Notes: generated by a model from the letters alone, not told the origin. 64,000 nt of DNA from Aquabacterium humicola (GCF_030167915.1 NZ_JARGNB010000001.1:620001-684000); one strand, 5' to 3'; positions 44,058-54,371 are shown, counted from the stretch's first letter. Made by a program: numbers and translations.

Positions 44058-44368
44058 TGCTTTTTGGGGGAATGGCCCCCGGAAGCGAAGGCCTGCGTGG
44101 CAGTCTACGAATACCCCCTAGAACAACGGGTTAGCTTTCGTATCGGAATGCTTGTTTCAATCGCTCGCAGTGCAGCAATGTTCAGACGCGAACTTTCCAG
44201 GGGAGCGTGCAGCGCGGCGGGCGGGTTCCGGGGCCGGGTGGGCCGGGTCATCCCTGACCACCCGGATGAGGGGGGCGAGCCTTCGTATCGCTGGCTCCGC
44301 CGATCGTCTGGCGCGCGCCTGGCGGACCGTCGGCGGCAGCGCGCCGGGCACACGGCGATACTCGACGC
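44058..44368. other. 311-bp divergent intergenic region
   Basis: This gap separates the DUF1800 gene (minus) from the epimerase gene (plus) and must hold both promoters. The half next to DUF1800 is less GC-rich. GGGGG/CCCCC at 44066-44080 can form a 5-bp hairpin 8 bases before the DUF1800 ATG. CCGGGTGG and CCACCCGG at 44234-44265 form a perfect 8-bp stem, with GGTCA/TGACC nested inside. TTCGTATCG occurs twice, at about 44134 and 44281. A GATACT hexamer ends 6 bases before the epimerase ATG. I see no gene in it. Confidence 0.6.
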
Positions 44369-45379
44369 ATGAACCTGCTGATCATCGGCGGCACGCAGTT
44401 CGTCGGCCGCCATCTCGTCGAAGCGGCCTGCCGGCGCGGCGACCGCGTCACCGTCTTCAACCGCGGCCGCACGGCCGACGAACTGCCGCCGCAGGTCGAA
44501 CGCCGCCGCGGCGACCGGCGCGCCGACCTGTCGGCACTGGCCGAAGGCGAGTGGGACGCGGTGATCGACTGCTGCGGCTACCTGCCGTCGGAGGTCGGGG
44601 ACCTGGCGGACGCGCTGGCCGGTCGTTTTGGCTGTTATGCCTTCATCTCCAGTGTGTCGGCCTACGCCAGCACGCGCACGCCCAACGACGAGGACGCCCC
44701 GCTCGGCACGCTGGACGATCCCCACACCGAGGTGGTCGACGGCCGCACCTACGGGCCGCTGAAGGCCTTGTGCGAGGCGGCGCTCGCGCGGCGCGTGCCG
44801 GCGGCGCAGCGGCTGGTGATCCGGCCCGGCCTCGTCGTCGGGCCGCACGACCCCACGCAGCGCTTCACCTGGTGGCCGGCGCGGCTGGCGCGGGCGGCGG
44901 AGGACGGGCAGCCGGTCCTGGCGCCGGGCGATCCGCAGCGGCCGCTGCAGTTCGTCGATGCGCGCGATCTGGCCGACTTCGTGCTGCTGGCGCTCGACCG
45001 CGGCATACGCGGCGCGTTCAACGTGATCTCGCCACCGGCCTTCACGACGATGGGTGGCCTGCTCGCCGCCTGCGCGCAGGCGGCCGGTGCGCCGGCGGCG
45101 AAGCTGCAGTGGATCGACGAACACACGCTGCTGCGTGCCGATGCCAAGCCCTGGACCGACCTGCCGCTGTGGCTGCCGGCCGAGGGCGAGTACGCCGCCT
45201 TCATGGACGTGCCGACCGACCGGGCCCAGGCCGCCGGCCTGCGCATCCGGCCGCTCGCCGAGACGGTGGCCGATACGCTCGCCTGGTGGCGCAGCCTGCC
45301 GCCGGAGCGCCAGGCCTTCACGAAGGCCGGCCTGCCGCCGTCGCGCGAGGCGGTGCTGCTGGCGCTGGCGCGCGACTAG
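44369..45379 (+). CDS. NAD-dependent epimerase/dehydratase (extended SDR)
   Basis: This 336-residue protein has the N-terminal Rossmann motif MNLLIIGGTQFVGRHLV and the catalytic YxxxK as TYGPLK near residue 129. RLVIRPGLVVGPHDPTQRF and PLQFVDARDLADFVLLAL are typical of the extended SDR group that includes mRNA-binding-like and isoflavone-reductase-like proteins. The substrate may be a nucleotide sugar or an aromatic compound and cannot be told. There is no ribosome binding site, and the message may be leaderless. It is convergent with the MBL-fold gene, with an 11-base gap. Confidence 0.82.
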   Translation: MNLLIIGGTQFVGRHLVEAACRRGDRVTVFNRGRTADELPPQVERRRGDRRADLSALAEGEWDAVIDCCGYLPSEVGDLADALAGRFGCYAFISSVSAYASTRTPNDEDAPLGTLDDPHTEVVDGRTYGPLKALCEAALARRVPAAQRLVIRPGLVVGPHDPTQRFTWWPARLARAAEDGQPVLAPGDPQRPLQFVDARDLADFVLLALDRGIRGAFNVISPPAFTTMGGLLAACAQAAGAPAAKLQWIDEHTLLRADAKPWTDLPLWLPAEGEYAAFMDVPTDRAQAAGLRIRPLAETVADTLAWWRSLPPERQAFTKAGLPPSREAVLLALARD

Positions 45380-45390
45380 ACGCCCGGCGC

Positions 45391-46860
45391 TCAGGGCCTC
45401 GTGCGGCCGATGCCGGTGTAGAGCTCGCCGATCGGCACCACGCGGCCGTGCAGCGGCAGGATGCGCTCGACCTGCAGGCCCAGGCGCTCGATGTTCTGCA
45501 CCAGGTTCACGTGGTTGCCGTTCGGCACCGCCGGCGGCGCCGTGTTCGGCGCAGCCGGCGTGTACGCGTCGGCCTCGACCAGCAGTTTCTCCTTCGGCAG
45601 GTAGACCATCAGGAAGCCCTGCGCGTGCACGCTGCCGGTGATCTCGTGCACTTCGAAGCGCCGCTCGCCGTCGACGAACTCGCGCCTGCTCTGCACGCCG
45701 AAGACCTCCGGCGCGCGCACCGCGCCGGCCGCGGGCCGCACGCGCGAGCCCTGCGCCAGCACGCGCTCGAAGTAGGGCTTCGCCTGCTGGCTGGTCACCA
45801 GCGAAGCGCCTGCGGCCACCGCCGCGCGCAGGCCGCCGGCGTGGTCGAAGTGATGGTGCGAGTTGATGACGGTGCGGATCGGCTTGCCCGGCAGCAGCTT
45901 CTTCACCTCGGCGAACACCGCCGCGGTGCGGCCCTCGTACAGCGGGGCTTCGACCAGCACGACGTGGTTGCTCATCTCGATCGCCACGCTGTTGTGCGAG
46001 CCGCCGAAGAGGAACCAGACGCCCGGCGCGACCTGCTCCGAGAGCACGCGTTCGGCGGTGGTGCTGCGCACGTTGTCGGGCAGCACGATGTCGGCGGGCG
46101 CGTTGGGCTGCACCTGCAGCACTTGCAGGGCGAAGATCGGCCGGCCGTCCTGCGTCTGGCGGATCTGCATCGGGAAGTGAATCGGTCCGAAGGCGCGGTA
46201 GTCGCTGTAGTGCGTCGTGAACTCGGCGTCGCCGAGTACCGGATGCGGCATGCGCGAATCGATGCGGGTGATGCGCCCCTGCGCATCGACCCACGCGGTG
46301 GCCTCCATGCGGCCGGGCACGCGCCAGCTGAAGGTCGAATGGCTCACGCCGCCCTCGCTGCGCGTGCCGGTGCTCGCGCCATGCTGCTGCGCCGACTTGA
46401 TGGCGCCATGCGGCGTCGTCCACAGCGCGTGCACGCGGTCGTCGACGCTCACCAGCGACGGCGTGGCGGTCGCGCCGGCCAGCGTCCAGGCCTGTTCGCC
46501 GAGCGAAAACGCGCTGGCGCGCTGTTCGCCCTCGCCCATCAGCGGCAGCGCGCCGCCACCGGTGGGTTCGGCCCGGCTGCGCGCGAAGTCCTCGCGCATC
46601 GCTGCTCGGCCGTAGTCGATCGTCCGGGTGAAGCTGGCGTAGTTCAGCGCCGGCCAGTCGTTGCCGGGCTGATAGGCCTGGCCGAAGGTGGCGCCGGTGC
46701 CGCGCGCGCTGTAGTGCAGCGTCTGCAGGCTGCTGGCGCCCAGCGCCTGGTCGGCCTGGCGCAGCAGGGCCTGCGGGTCGGGGGTGGTGCTGGCGCAACC
46801 GGCGAGCACCGCGGCCGTGGTGATCGATGCGGCGACGGGGCGGACGATGCGAGCGGCCAT
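45391..46860 (-). CDS. MBL-fold metallo-hydrolase lipoprotein
   Basis: This 489-residue protein begins with a lipoprotein signal ending AAVLAGCAS, then about 220 residues resembling outer-membrane-lipoprotein-sorting-like beta proteins (LHYSARGTGATFGQ, AEFTTHYSDYRAFGPIHFPM). The C-terminal metallo-beta-lactamase domain has the zinc motif as HHHFDHAGGL and later GSVHAQGFLMVYLP and LPLHGRVVP. It should be an envelope-anchored hydrolase, but the substrate is unknown; related proteins are annotated as quinoprotein relay or alkylsulfatase-like, without proof. AGGAG precedes the ATG at 46860. Confidence 0.82.
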   Translation of the reverse strand: MAARIVRPVAASITTAAVLAGCASTTPDPQALLRQADQALGASSLQTLHYSARGTGATFGQAYQPGNDWPALNYASFTRTIDYGRAAMREDFARSRAEPTGGGALPLMGEGEQRASAFSLGEQAWTLAGATATPSLVSVDDRVHALWTTPHGAIKSAQQHGASTGTRSEGGVSHSTFSWRVPGRMEATAWVDAQGRITRIDSRMPHPVLGDAEFTTHYSDYRAFGPIHFPMQIRQTQDGRPIFALQVLQVQPNAPADIVLPDNVRSTTAERVLSEQVAPGVWFLFGGSHNSVAIEMSNHVVLVEAPLYEGRTAAVFAEVKKLLPGKPIRTVINSHHHFDHAGGLRAAVAAGASLVTSQQAKPYFERVLAQGSRVRPAAGAVRAPEVFGVQSRREFVDGERRFEVHEITGSVHAQGFLMVYLPKEKLLVEADAYTPAAPNTAPPAVPNGNHVNLVQNIERLGLQVERILPLHGRVVPIGELYTGIGRTRP

Positions 46861-47024
46861 GGGCGGTCTCCTGTCGGCGAGTCGCGAAGGCTCGCACCGC
46901 GCCGGCGCCGGCGCAACCGGGATCGCGCCGCGGGCGGCTTTGCATCGCAACCGGTTGTCAGGCCGGCGGCCTTTCCGCAACCTCGGGTTGCGCTTCGACG
47001 CGCCGGGCTCCGAGAGCGGACCGA

Positions 47025-47822
47025 TCAGCGGTGGGCAGCGACGACGAATTCGACGGCCGCGGCGACCACGCGGGCATCGCCGAGGATCCGGCGGTGACCC
47101 AGGCCCTCGACCCGCAGGTGGCGCGCGCCCGGCCACGCGGCGGCCGACGCTTCGCTGTCGGCGATCGCGACGATGCGGTCGTCGGCCGAGTGGATGAAGA
47201 GGGCCGGCTGCGTGAAGTGCCGCGCGCGCACCGGCAACGAGACCTCGTGCACGTCGATGCCCAGGCGTTCGCGCAGCAGCGCCAGCATCTGCGCCGTGCC
47301 GTCGGCATCGAGGCCGGCGAAGGCCGCGACCTGCCGGGCATAGGCCGCATAGTGAGCGGGGGCGCCGATCAGCACGTTGCGGTCCACGTGAAGGCCGCGG
47401 TGCAGCGCTTCGCCGAGCACCGCCGAGCCGACCGAGTGCGCGATCACCGCGTGCAGCGGGCCCAGCGCCTCGCCGACCGCGTGCAGCGCACGCGCCGACT
47501 CGGGGATCGAGGTCTGCCTGCCCGCCGACGCGCCGTGCGCGGGCAGGTCCATCGCGATCACCTCGAAGCCCGCCTCGAGCAGCGGCGGCGCGAAGGCCGC
47601 GAGGTCCGACGCCTGGCCCTCCCAGCCGTGCAGCAGCAGCACGCGCGGCCCCTGGCCGGTACTACGCAGCGCGACGCGGCCGGCGGGTGTGTCGACGGAC
47701 AGCGCGGTCGGGTTCGGCAGGAACTCGGGCGCCGGCGCGGGCAGCCGCGGGGTCAGGAAGAAGTCGACGACCTGCGCCGGCGGCGGGCGGTCGAGCTCGG
47801 TGGGGGCGAGGGTGTCGCTCAT
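47025..47822 (-). CDS. Alpha/beta hydrolase under TetR control
   Basis: This 265-residue protein has the alpha/beta-hydrolase fold. The oxyanion segment is LLLHGWEGQ, the nucleophile is the Ser in IAHSVGSAV, the acid is in FIHSADDRIVAI and the base His is in EGLGHRRIL. The nucleophile elbow has Ala where Gly is usual. The natural substrate is unknown. GGAG lies 6 bases before the ATG. It is the gene immediately downstream of the TetR regulator, and the same 16-base element lies before both genes, so it is probably induced when the regulator binds its ligand. Confidence 0.85.
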   Translation of the reverse strand: MSDTLAPTELDRPPPAQVVDFFLTPRLPAPAPEFLPNPTALSVDTPAGRVALRSTGQGPRVLLLHGWEGQASDLAAFAPPLLEAGFEVIAMDLPAHGASAGRQTSIPESARALHAVGEALGPLHAVIAHSVGSAVLGEALHRGLHVDRNVLIGAPAHYAAYARQVAAFAGLDADGTAQMLALLRERLGIDVHEVSLPVRARHFTQPALFIHSADDRIVAIADSEASAAAWPGARHLRVEGLGHRRILGDARVVAAAVEFVVAAHR

Positions 47823-47837
47823 CGGGATCTCCAGTGA

Positions 47838-47853
47838 ATGATGATCGTCATAT
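47838..47853. promoter_or_regulatory. TetR operator copy 1 (before the hydrolase)
   Basis: On the minus strand this reads ATATGACGATCATCAT. It matches copy 2 at 48499-48514 in 14 of 16 positions and lies 15 bases before the hydrolase start. It is an imperfect inverted repeat, as expected for a TetR-family site. Confidence 0.7.
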
Positions 47854-47896
47854 TTCTGCACGAGCCGACGGGCAGGCGGGGCAGGGTGACAGGGGG

Positions 47897-48478
47897 TCAG
47901 CCGCGGCGGACGCCGAGCTGCGCCAGCGCCGCGTGGCGCATCGCGTCGGACAGCCTCGGATCGTCGACCGCCCGGGCGATGGTCAGTGCGCCCACCATCG
48001 TCGCCAGCGTGGCCAGCGCCTGCTGGTGGGCCTCCGGCGTGCCCCAGCCGGGCTGCAGCCGGCCGATCAGGTCGACCAGTTCCTTGATGCGACGGGTCGC
48101 CGCGCGGCGCACCTCCGGCGCCTGGCGGGCCATCTCGGAACCGAGCGCGACGACCGGGCAACCGGTCTCGGCCTGCGCGACATGTTCCCTCGACAGGTAG
48201 GCCTTCAGCAGCGTCGCCAGCGCGGCGTCGGCCGGCGCCTCGGCGGCGATGCGGGCCAGCGCCTCGACACCGTCGGCACCGGCGCGGTCGGCCGCTTCGG
48301 CGAGCAGCGCATCGCGCGACGCGAAGTGCGCATAGAAGCCGCCGTGCGTCAGCCCGGCCTGCTTCATGATGTCGGCGACGCCGGTGCCGTCATAGCCGCT
48401 GCGGCGGATGGCGCGGGCGGCGACCTCGACGATGCGCTCGTGGGTGGCTTCCTTGCGGGTGGGCGCGGGGCGGTTCAT
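47897..48478 (-). CDS. TetR-family regulator
   Basis: This 193-residue regulator has its helix-turn-helix at about residues 12-58 (RIVEVAARAIRRSGYDGTGV, then AGLTHGGFYAHFASRDALL). This is the pattern of the TetR group with a C-terminal TetR_C_6/16-like domain, often controlling detoxifying hydrolases and reductases. Cys109 in ETGCPVVALGSE is a conserved spot in that group. It lies 74 bases upstream of the alpha/beta hydrolase on the same strand. Its own start is preceded by one copy of the shared operator, suggesting autoregulation. Confidence 0.9.
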   Translation of the reverse strand: MNRPAPTRKEATHERIVEVAARAIRRSGYDGTGVADIMKQAGLTHGGFYAHFASRDALLAEAADRAGADGVEALARIAAEAPADAALATLLKAYLSREHVAQAETGCPVVALGSEMARQAPEVRRAATRRIKELVDLIGRLQPGWGTPEAHQQALATLATMVGALTIARAVDDPRLSDAMRHAALAQLGVRRG

Positions 48479-48498
48479 GGCGGGATGATGCGGCTTCT

Positions 48499-48514
48499 AT
48501 ATGACGTGCATCAT
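48499..48514. promoter_or_regulatory. TetR operator copy 2 (before tetR)
   Basis: On the plus strand this reads ATATGACGTGCATCAT and continues as an inverted repeat to ATAT. It lies 20 bases before the tetR start. The near-identical copy at 47838-47853 lies in the opposite orientation. Confidence 0.7.
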
Positions 48515-48577
48515 ATTCGTGGGCGATGCCCGTGCCAAGCACGGGGTCTCGCGGCGCTTTGATGCGCCTCGGGGCGC

Positions 48578-50119
48578 TCAGCGCTGCGCGGTCAGCGTGT
48601 CGGCCACCAGCCGGGCCAGCGCCGCGCCCTGGGCATCGATCGCGCGTTCGTGCGCGGCGCCGTAGCCGAGCACCAGCCCGCGGCAGCGGTCCAGCGCGCT
48701 GAAGTGCGACAGCGCCTGCGCGACGATGCCCTGTGCCGCGGCCTGGGCGCCGAGCGCGCGATCGTCGATGGCCATCGGCAGCGGCACCGACAGGTGCATG
48801 CCGGTGGTCGTGCCGAGCAGCGGTGCGGCCTCGCCGAGCTCGCGCTGCCAGACCTGCGCCAGCCGGTCCCGCCGCTCGGCATACACCTGGCGCATGCGGC
48901 GGATATGCGCGGCGAACAGGCCCTCGCCGATGAAGGCTGCGAGCGCGCGCTGCTCGGGCTGGCGGCCCTGCAGCAGCAGCCGCGCGCTCGCACCGACGAA
49001 AGGTTCGGCGAGCGCCGGCGGCAGCACCAGGTAGCCCAGACGCAGCGCCGGGAACAGCACCTTGCTGAAGGTGCCGACGTAGATCACGCGGTCGGCGGTA
49101 TCCAGGCCCTGCAGCGAGGGCACCGGCGCCCCGCTCAGCCGGAACTCGCCGTCGTAGTCGTCCTCGACGATCCAGCTGCCGTGCCGGGCGGCCGCGGCCA
49201 GCAGCGCGCGGCGGCGGGCGACATCCATCTCGACGCCCAGCGGGAACTGGTGCGACGGTGTCACGTAGACCAGCTGCGGCGGCTCGTGCCAGTCGCTGTC
49301 CTGCGGTGCCAGGCCCTGTGCATCGACGGGAATCGGGCACATGCGCAGCCCGGCAGCGGCGAAGGCGCGGCGCGCGCCGGGGTAGCCGGGGTCCTCGACC
49401 CAGGCCAGCGCGCCGGGGTCGGCAGCGAAGCGTGCGACCAGGTCGAGGCCCTGCTGCGCGCCGTCGACGATCAGCACTTGCTCGGGCGTGCAGCGCACCT
49501 GGCGCGTCAGCTGCACATGCTCGGCGATCAGGCGGCGCAGCTGGGGGTCGCCGCCGCGTCCGGCATAACCCAGGTCGCTGGCGCGCGACCCGCGCCAGAC
49601 CTGCGCGACCAGGCGCTGCCAATGCCGGTGCGGGAAGTGCTGCAGGTCCGGCACGCAGGGCGCGAACGCGCCGCCCTGCGCGATGCCGGGCTCGCGCAGC
49701 ACCGCCGCCCCGCGGCGCGACAGCCCGGTGGCGCCGGGGCGCGGCCCGGTGCCGGTCGCGGGAGCCGGCGGCGACATCGGCGCCGCCGCCGGCATCTCGT
49801 ACGGTGGCACCGGATCGGCGACGAAGCAGCCGGCGCCGGTGCGCGTGTCGAGGTAACCCTGGTCGGCGAGCCGGTTGTAGGCCTCGATGACGGTGTTGCG
49901 GCCGAGTTGCAACTCGGCCGCCAGCTGGCGCGATGCCGGCAGGCGCTGGCCGGGCCGCAACCGGCCGTCGGCGATCAGGCGGCGCAGCTGCTCGCCGAGC
50001 TGCTGTGCCAGTGTGCCGGTCGCCGCGCGGTCCAGTGCCGCGGCGAGCGCGTCGGCCAGCAGCGGCGGCCGCGAGCGGTTCCGTCGCGGAGCGCGAAGTG
50101 GATCTGGGCCGGCGCTCAT
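48578..50119 (-). CDS. MocR/PdxR-type transcription regulator
   Basis: This 513-residue protein fuses a GntR winged-helix domain (about 30-100, with LRPGQRLPASRQLAAELQLG) to an aminotransferase class I-like domain. The PLP-binding Lys is in VGTFSKVLFPALRLGYLV. VIVDGAQQGLDLVARF and VEDDYDGEFR are cofactor contacts. MocR proteins use PLP or its adducts as effector, and targets are often adjacent. The ATG at 50119 is preferred because it begins the GntR-side homology; one 42 bases upstream is possible. Only 47 bases separate it from the divergent NTF2-like gene, which is the obvious candidate target. Confidence 0.9.
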   Translation of the reverse strand: MSAGPDPLRAPRRNRSRPPLLADALAAALDRAATGTLAQQLGEQLRRLIADGRLRPGQRLPASRQLAAELQLGRNTVIEAYNRLADQGYLDTRTGAGCFVADPVPPYEMPAAAPMSPPAPATGTGPRPGATGLSRRGAAVLREPGIAQGGAFAPCVPDLQHFPHRHWQRLVAQVWRGSRASDLGYAGRGGDPQLRRLIAEHVQLTRQVRCTPEQVLIVDGAQQGLDLVARFAADPGALAWVEDPGYPGARRAFAAAGLRMCPIPVDAQGLAPQDSDWHEPPQLVYVTPSHQFPLGVEMDVARRRALLAAAARHGSWIVEDDYDGEFRLSGAPVPSLQGLDTADRVIYVGTFSKVLFPALRLGYLVLPPALAEPFVGASARLLLQGRQPEQRALAAFIGEGLFAAHIRRMRQVYAERRDRLAQVWQRELGEAAPLLGTTTGMHLSVPLPMAIDDRALGAQAAAQGIVAQALSHFSALDRCRGLVLGYGAAHERAIDAQGAALARLVADTLTAQR

Positions 50120-50166
50120 GCGCTGCCTATGCTGCGCCGATCGTCCATCACCGATCTTCACCTCCG

Positions 50167-50661
50167 ATGACCACGCTGCTTCACCGCCTGGCCGCGCGCA
50201 CGCTCGCGCCGGCCCTGATGTTCTCGCTGCTGTCGCCGCCCACGGCCATGGCCGCTTCCGCCGACGCCGACCGCGCGGCGGTGGCCGCGATCGACACCGC
50301 CTACCAGGCCGCCGTCAAGCGCAACGACCACGCGGCGATGGCGCTGATTCTGGCCGACGACATGGTGTTGATCGGCAGCGCCGGGCAGGTGGTCGGCCGC
50401 GAGCAGCTGCTGGCCGAAGCCCGCAAGGGCAGCGTCGTCTACGAGCAGCAGGACGAGCTGCCCGGCACGCAGACCGTGCGGGTGTGGGGCGATACCGCCG
50501 TCGTCACCGCGCTGCTGTGGGTCAAGTGCACCTACGCGGGCAAGCCGATCGACCGCAAGCTGTGGTTCAGCGACACCTACGTGCGCGTGCGCGGCCAGTG
50601 GCGTTATGTGCTGGGGCAGGTCGGGGCGACGGTGGAGAAGGACGGCGTCGCGCTGCCGTGA
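50167..50661 (+). CDS. Exported NTF2-like (DUF4440/SnoaL) protein
   Basis: This 164-residue protein has a signal peptide (LAPALMFSLLSPPTAMAAS) followed by one NTF2-like cone domain. Visible parts are VAAIDTAYQAAVKRNDHAAM, then LADDMVLIGSAGQVVGREQL, and the end strand VRGQWRYVLGQVG. Such domains bind small hydrophobic ligands or act as simple isomerases. The role here is unknown. It is divergent from the MocR regulator and convergent with cpdB, with a hairpin between the stops. Confidence 0.78.
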   Translation: MTTLLHRLAARTLAPALMFSLLSPPTAMAASADADRAAVAAIDTAYQAAVKRNDHAAMALILADDMVLIGSAGQVVGREQLLAEARKGSVVYEQQDELPGTQTVRVWGDTAVVTALLWVKCTYAGKPIDRKLWFSDTYVRVRGQWRYVLGQVGATVEKDGVALP

Positions 50662-50680
50662 CGGCCGCGGCGAGTGCCGT

Positions 50681-50699
50681 CCCGGGCACCGGGCCCGGG
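50681..50699. terminator. Hairpin between convergent genes
   Basis: CCCGGGC and GCCCGGG form a 7-bp stem around ACCGG, with GTGCC/GGCAC able to extend it outside. It lies between the NTF2-like gene and cpdB. There is no T-tract. Confidence 0.45.
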
Positions 50700-50700
50700 G

Positions 50701-52644
<1,944 letters not shown>

Positions 52645-52652
52645 GGCGGCGG

Positions 52653-53633
52653 TTATACCCGCGGTCGCGTGGTGCTCCGGCCGGGGGCGACCCGCATGCG
52701 GCGGCCGGCCGCCGGCTGCAGCGGTGTCAGCGCCGCCGGTGGGGTGGGCGCGTCGCCGATCGCCTTGACGATGTGCTCGACGAAGCGGGCCAGCTTCGGC
52801 AGCGGCCGGCGGTCCGGCGGGTAGATCAGGTGCACCGGCCGCGGCGGCGGCAGGCAGTCCTGCAGCACCGGCATCAGCAGGCCGCGGGCGAGGTCGTCGG
52901 CCAGCAGCACCTGCGGCTGCATCACCAGGCCCAGGCCGGCCAGCGCCGCCCGGCGCAGGCCGTCGCCGTGGTTGCAGACGAAGCGCGCGTTGGCCGGCCA
53001 CTGCATCCCTTCGCCGCCGTCGTTCAGCGTCCACTCGACACGGCGCTGCCACACCGAGTGGCTGAGGCAGACGTGGCGTTCCAGCTCGGCCGGCCGCTTC
53101 GGCTTGCCGTGCTTGCGCAGGTAGGCCGGCGCGGCGGCGATCACCATGCGGTAGGGCTGCAGCGGTCGTGCGACGAGGCTTTCGTCGACCACGCGGCCGA
53201 TGCGGATCGCGCAGTCGAGGCCCTCGCCGGTCAGGTCGGCGACGCTGTCGCTGAGCTGCAGGTCGACACGCACCTCGGCATGCTGCTGCAGGAACTGCGC
53301 GACCAGCGGCGCGATCACCTGGCTGCCCAGCGTGACCGGTGCGCTGAGGCGCAACAGGCCCTGCGGCGCGGCCCGGCTGCGTTCGACCGCCGATTCCGCC
53401 CAGCGCACCTGCTCGAGCACGCGCTTGCAGTCGTCGACGAAGGCCTGGCCGACCTCGGTCAGGCTCTGCCGCCGCGTGCTGCGCGCGAGCAGGCGCGCGC
53501 CCAGGTGCTGCTCGAGCTGGCGGATGTGCTTGCCGACCATCACCGAGGAGATCTCCAGCCGGTCCGCCGCCGCGGCGAAGCTGCCGGCTTCGACGACCGC
53601 GACCATCACTTCCATGCTGCGCAGCTTGTCCAT
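52653..53633 (-). CDS. LysR-family transcription regulator
   Basis: This 326-residue regulator has the N-terminal winged helix (about 1-62, with EAGSFAAAADRLEISSVMVG). An effector domain of the large CrgA-like group follows (LLRLSAPVTLGSQVIAPLVAQFL). The last 25 residues, rich in Pro and Arg, lie beyond the usual end. It is divergent from the SDR gene, and the 114 bases between them contain inverted GAACCA/TGGTTC half-sites. It probably controls the SDR and represses itself. Confidence 0.9.
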   Translation of the reverse strand: MDKLRSMEVMVAVVEAGSFAAAADRLEISSVMVGKHIRQLEQHLGARLLARSTRRQSLTEVGQAFVDDCKRVLEQVRWAESAVERSRAAPQGLLRLSAPVTLGSQVIAPLVAQFLQQHAEVRVDLQLSDSVADLTGEGLDCAIRIGRVVDESLVARPLQPYRMVIAAAPAYLRKHGKPKRPAELERHVCLSHSVWQRRVEWTLNDGGEGMQWPANARFVCNHGDGLRRAALAGLGLVMQPQVLLADDLARGLLMPVLQDCLPPPRPVHLIYPPDRRPLPKLARFVEHIVKAIGDAPTPPAALTPLQPAAGRRMRVAPGRSTTRPRV

Positions 53634-53645
53634 GCGGCTTGATTG

Positions 53646-53701
53646 CGAACCAATGGTTCGGAGTGGTGGAACCAGGCGCTACTTTATTGCAGCGATGGTT
53701 C
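53646..53701. promoter_or_regulatory. LysR binding region with four half-sites
   Basis: CGAACCAATGGTTCG at 53646-53660 is a perfect palindrome with 7-base arms. GAACCA recurs at 53669-53674 and TGGTTC at 53696-53701. The half-sites span the gap between the lysR gene and the SDR gene, the layout expected of a LysR recognition site plus activation sites. Confidence 0.65.
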
Positions 53702-53747
53702 TCAAAACAATGGCGTCCATCGATTCACCACCCACGACGAACCCACC

Positions 53748-54350
53748 ATGAAGAAGATCCTGCTCATCGGCGCCAGCGGCACCATCGGCCAGGCGGTCGC
53801 GAAGAACCTCGGCGCACGCCACCAGCTGATCACCGCCGGTCGCAGCAGCGGCGACCACCGCGTCGACCTGACCAGCGACCAGGGCGTCGCCGCGCTGCTG
53901 GAGACCGTCGGCAAGGTCGATGCGATCGTGGTCACGGCCGGCAACCTGCACTTCGGGCCGCTCGCCGAGATGACCGCCGCGCAGTTCGACATCGGCCTGC
54001 AGGACAAGCTGCTCGGCCAGGTGCGCGTCGCGCTGCAGGGTCAGCGCTGGCTGAACGACGGCGGCTCCATCACGCTGACGTCCGGCGTCCTGTCGGTAGA
54101 GCCGATCGCCGCCGGCGCCAACGCCACCGCGGTGAATGCCGCGCTGGAAGGTTTTGCCGCGGCCGCCGCCATCGAGCTGCCGCGCGGCATCCGGATCAAC
54201 GTCATCAGCCCGACGCTGCTGACCGAATCGCTGGCCACCTACGGCCCCTTCTTCCCCGGCTTCGAGACCGTTCCGGCGGAACGCGTGGCGCTGGCGTACC
54301 AGCGCAGCGTGGAAGGCGCGCAGACCGGGAAGGTCTATCGCGTGATGTGA
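53748..54350 (+). CDS. Atypical short-chain dehydrogenase/reductase
   Basis: This 200-residue protein starts MKKILLIGASGTIGQAV, the NAD(P)-binding Rossmann motif, and has the NAG-like VVTAGNLHFGPL and the segment INVISPTLLTE of short SDRs. The catalytic YxxxK is absent. The aligned stretch reads NATAVNAALEGF, with Ala and Asn in place of Tyr and Lys. It belongs to a compact SDR group often found beside a LysR regulator. Its reaction is unknown and may not be a standard carbonyl reduction. The LysR gene is divergent and shares the promoter region. Confidence 0.82.
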   Translation: MKKILLIGASGTIGQAVAKNLGARHQLITAGRSSGDHRVDLTSDQGVAALLETVGKVDAIVVTAGNLHFGPLAEMTAAQFDIGLQDKLLGQVRVALQGQRWLNDGGSITLTSGVLSVEPIAAGANATAVNAALEGFAAAAAIELPRGIRINVISPTLLTESLATYGPFFPGFETVPAERVALAYQRSVEGAQTGKVYRVM

Positions 54351-54371
54351 GCGTGCGAGGCGGAGCGGGGA

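Noticed and set aside
44040-44372. A 110-codon plus-strand frame in the gap between the DUF1800 and epimerase genes.
   Set aside because: It overlaps the start of DUF1800, has no ribosome binding site and no protein-like pattern.
46976-46992. A 7-bp hairpin (CGCAACC/GGTTGCG) before the MBL-fold gene as a terminator of the hydrolase gene.
   Set aside because: It lies after the hydrolase stop but lacks a T-tract, and the sequence around it is full of other short GC repeats, so it is not distinctive.
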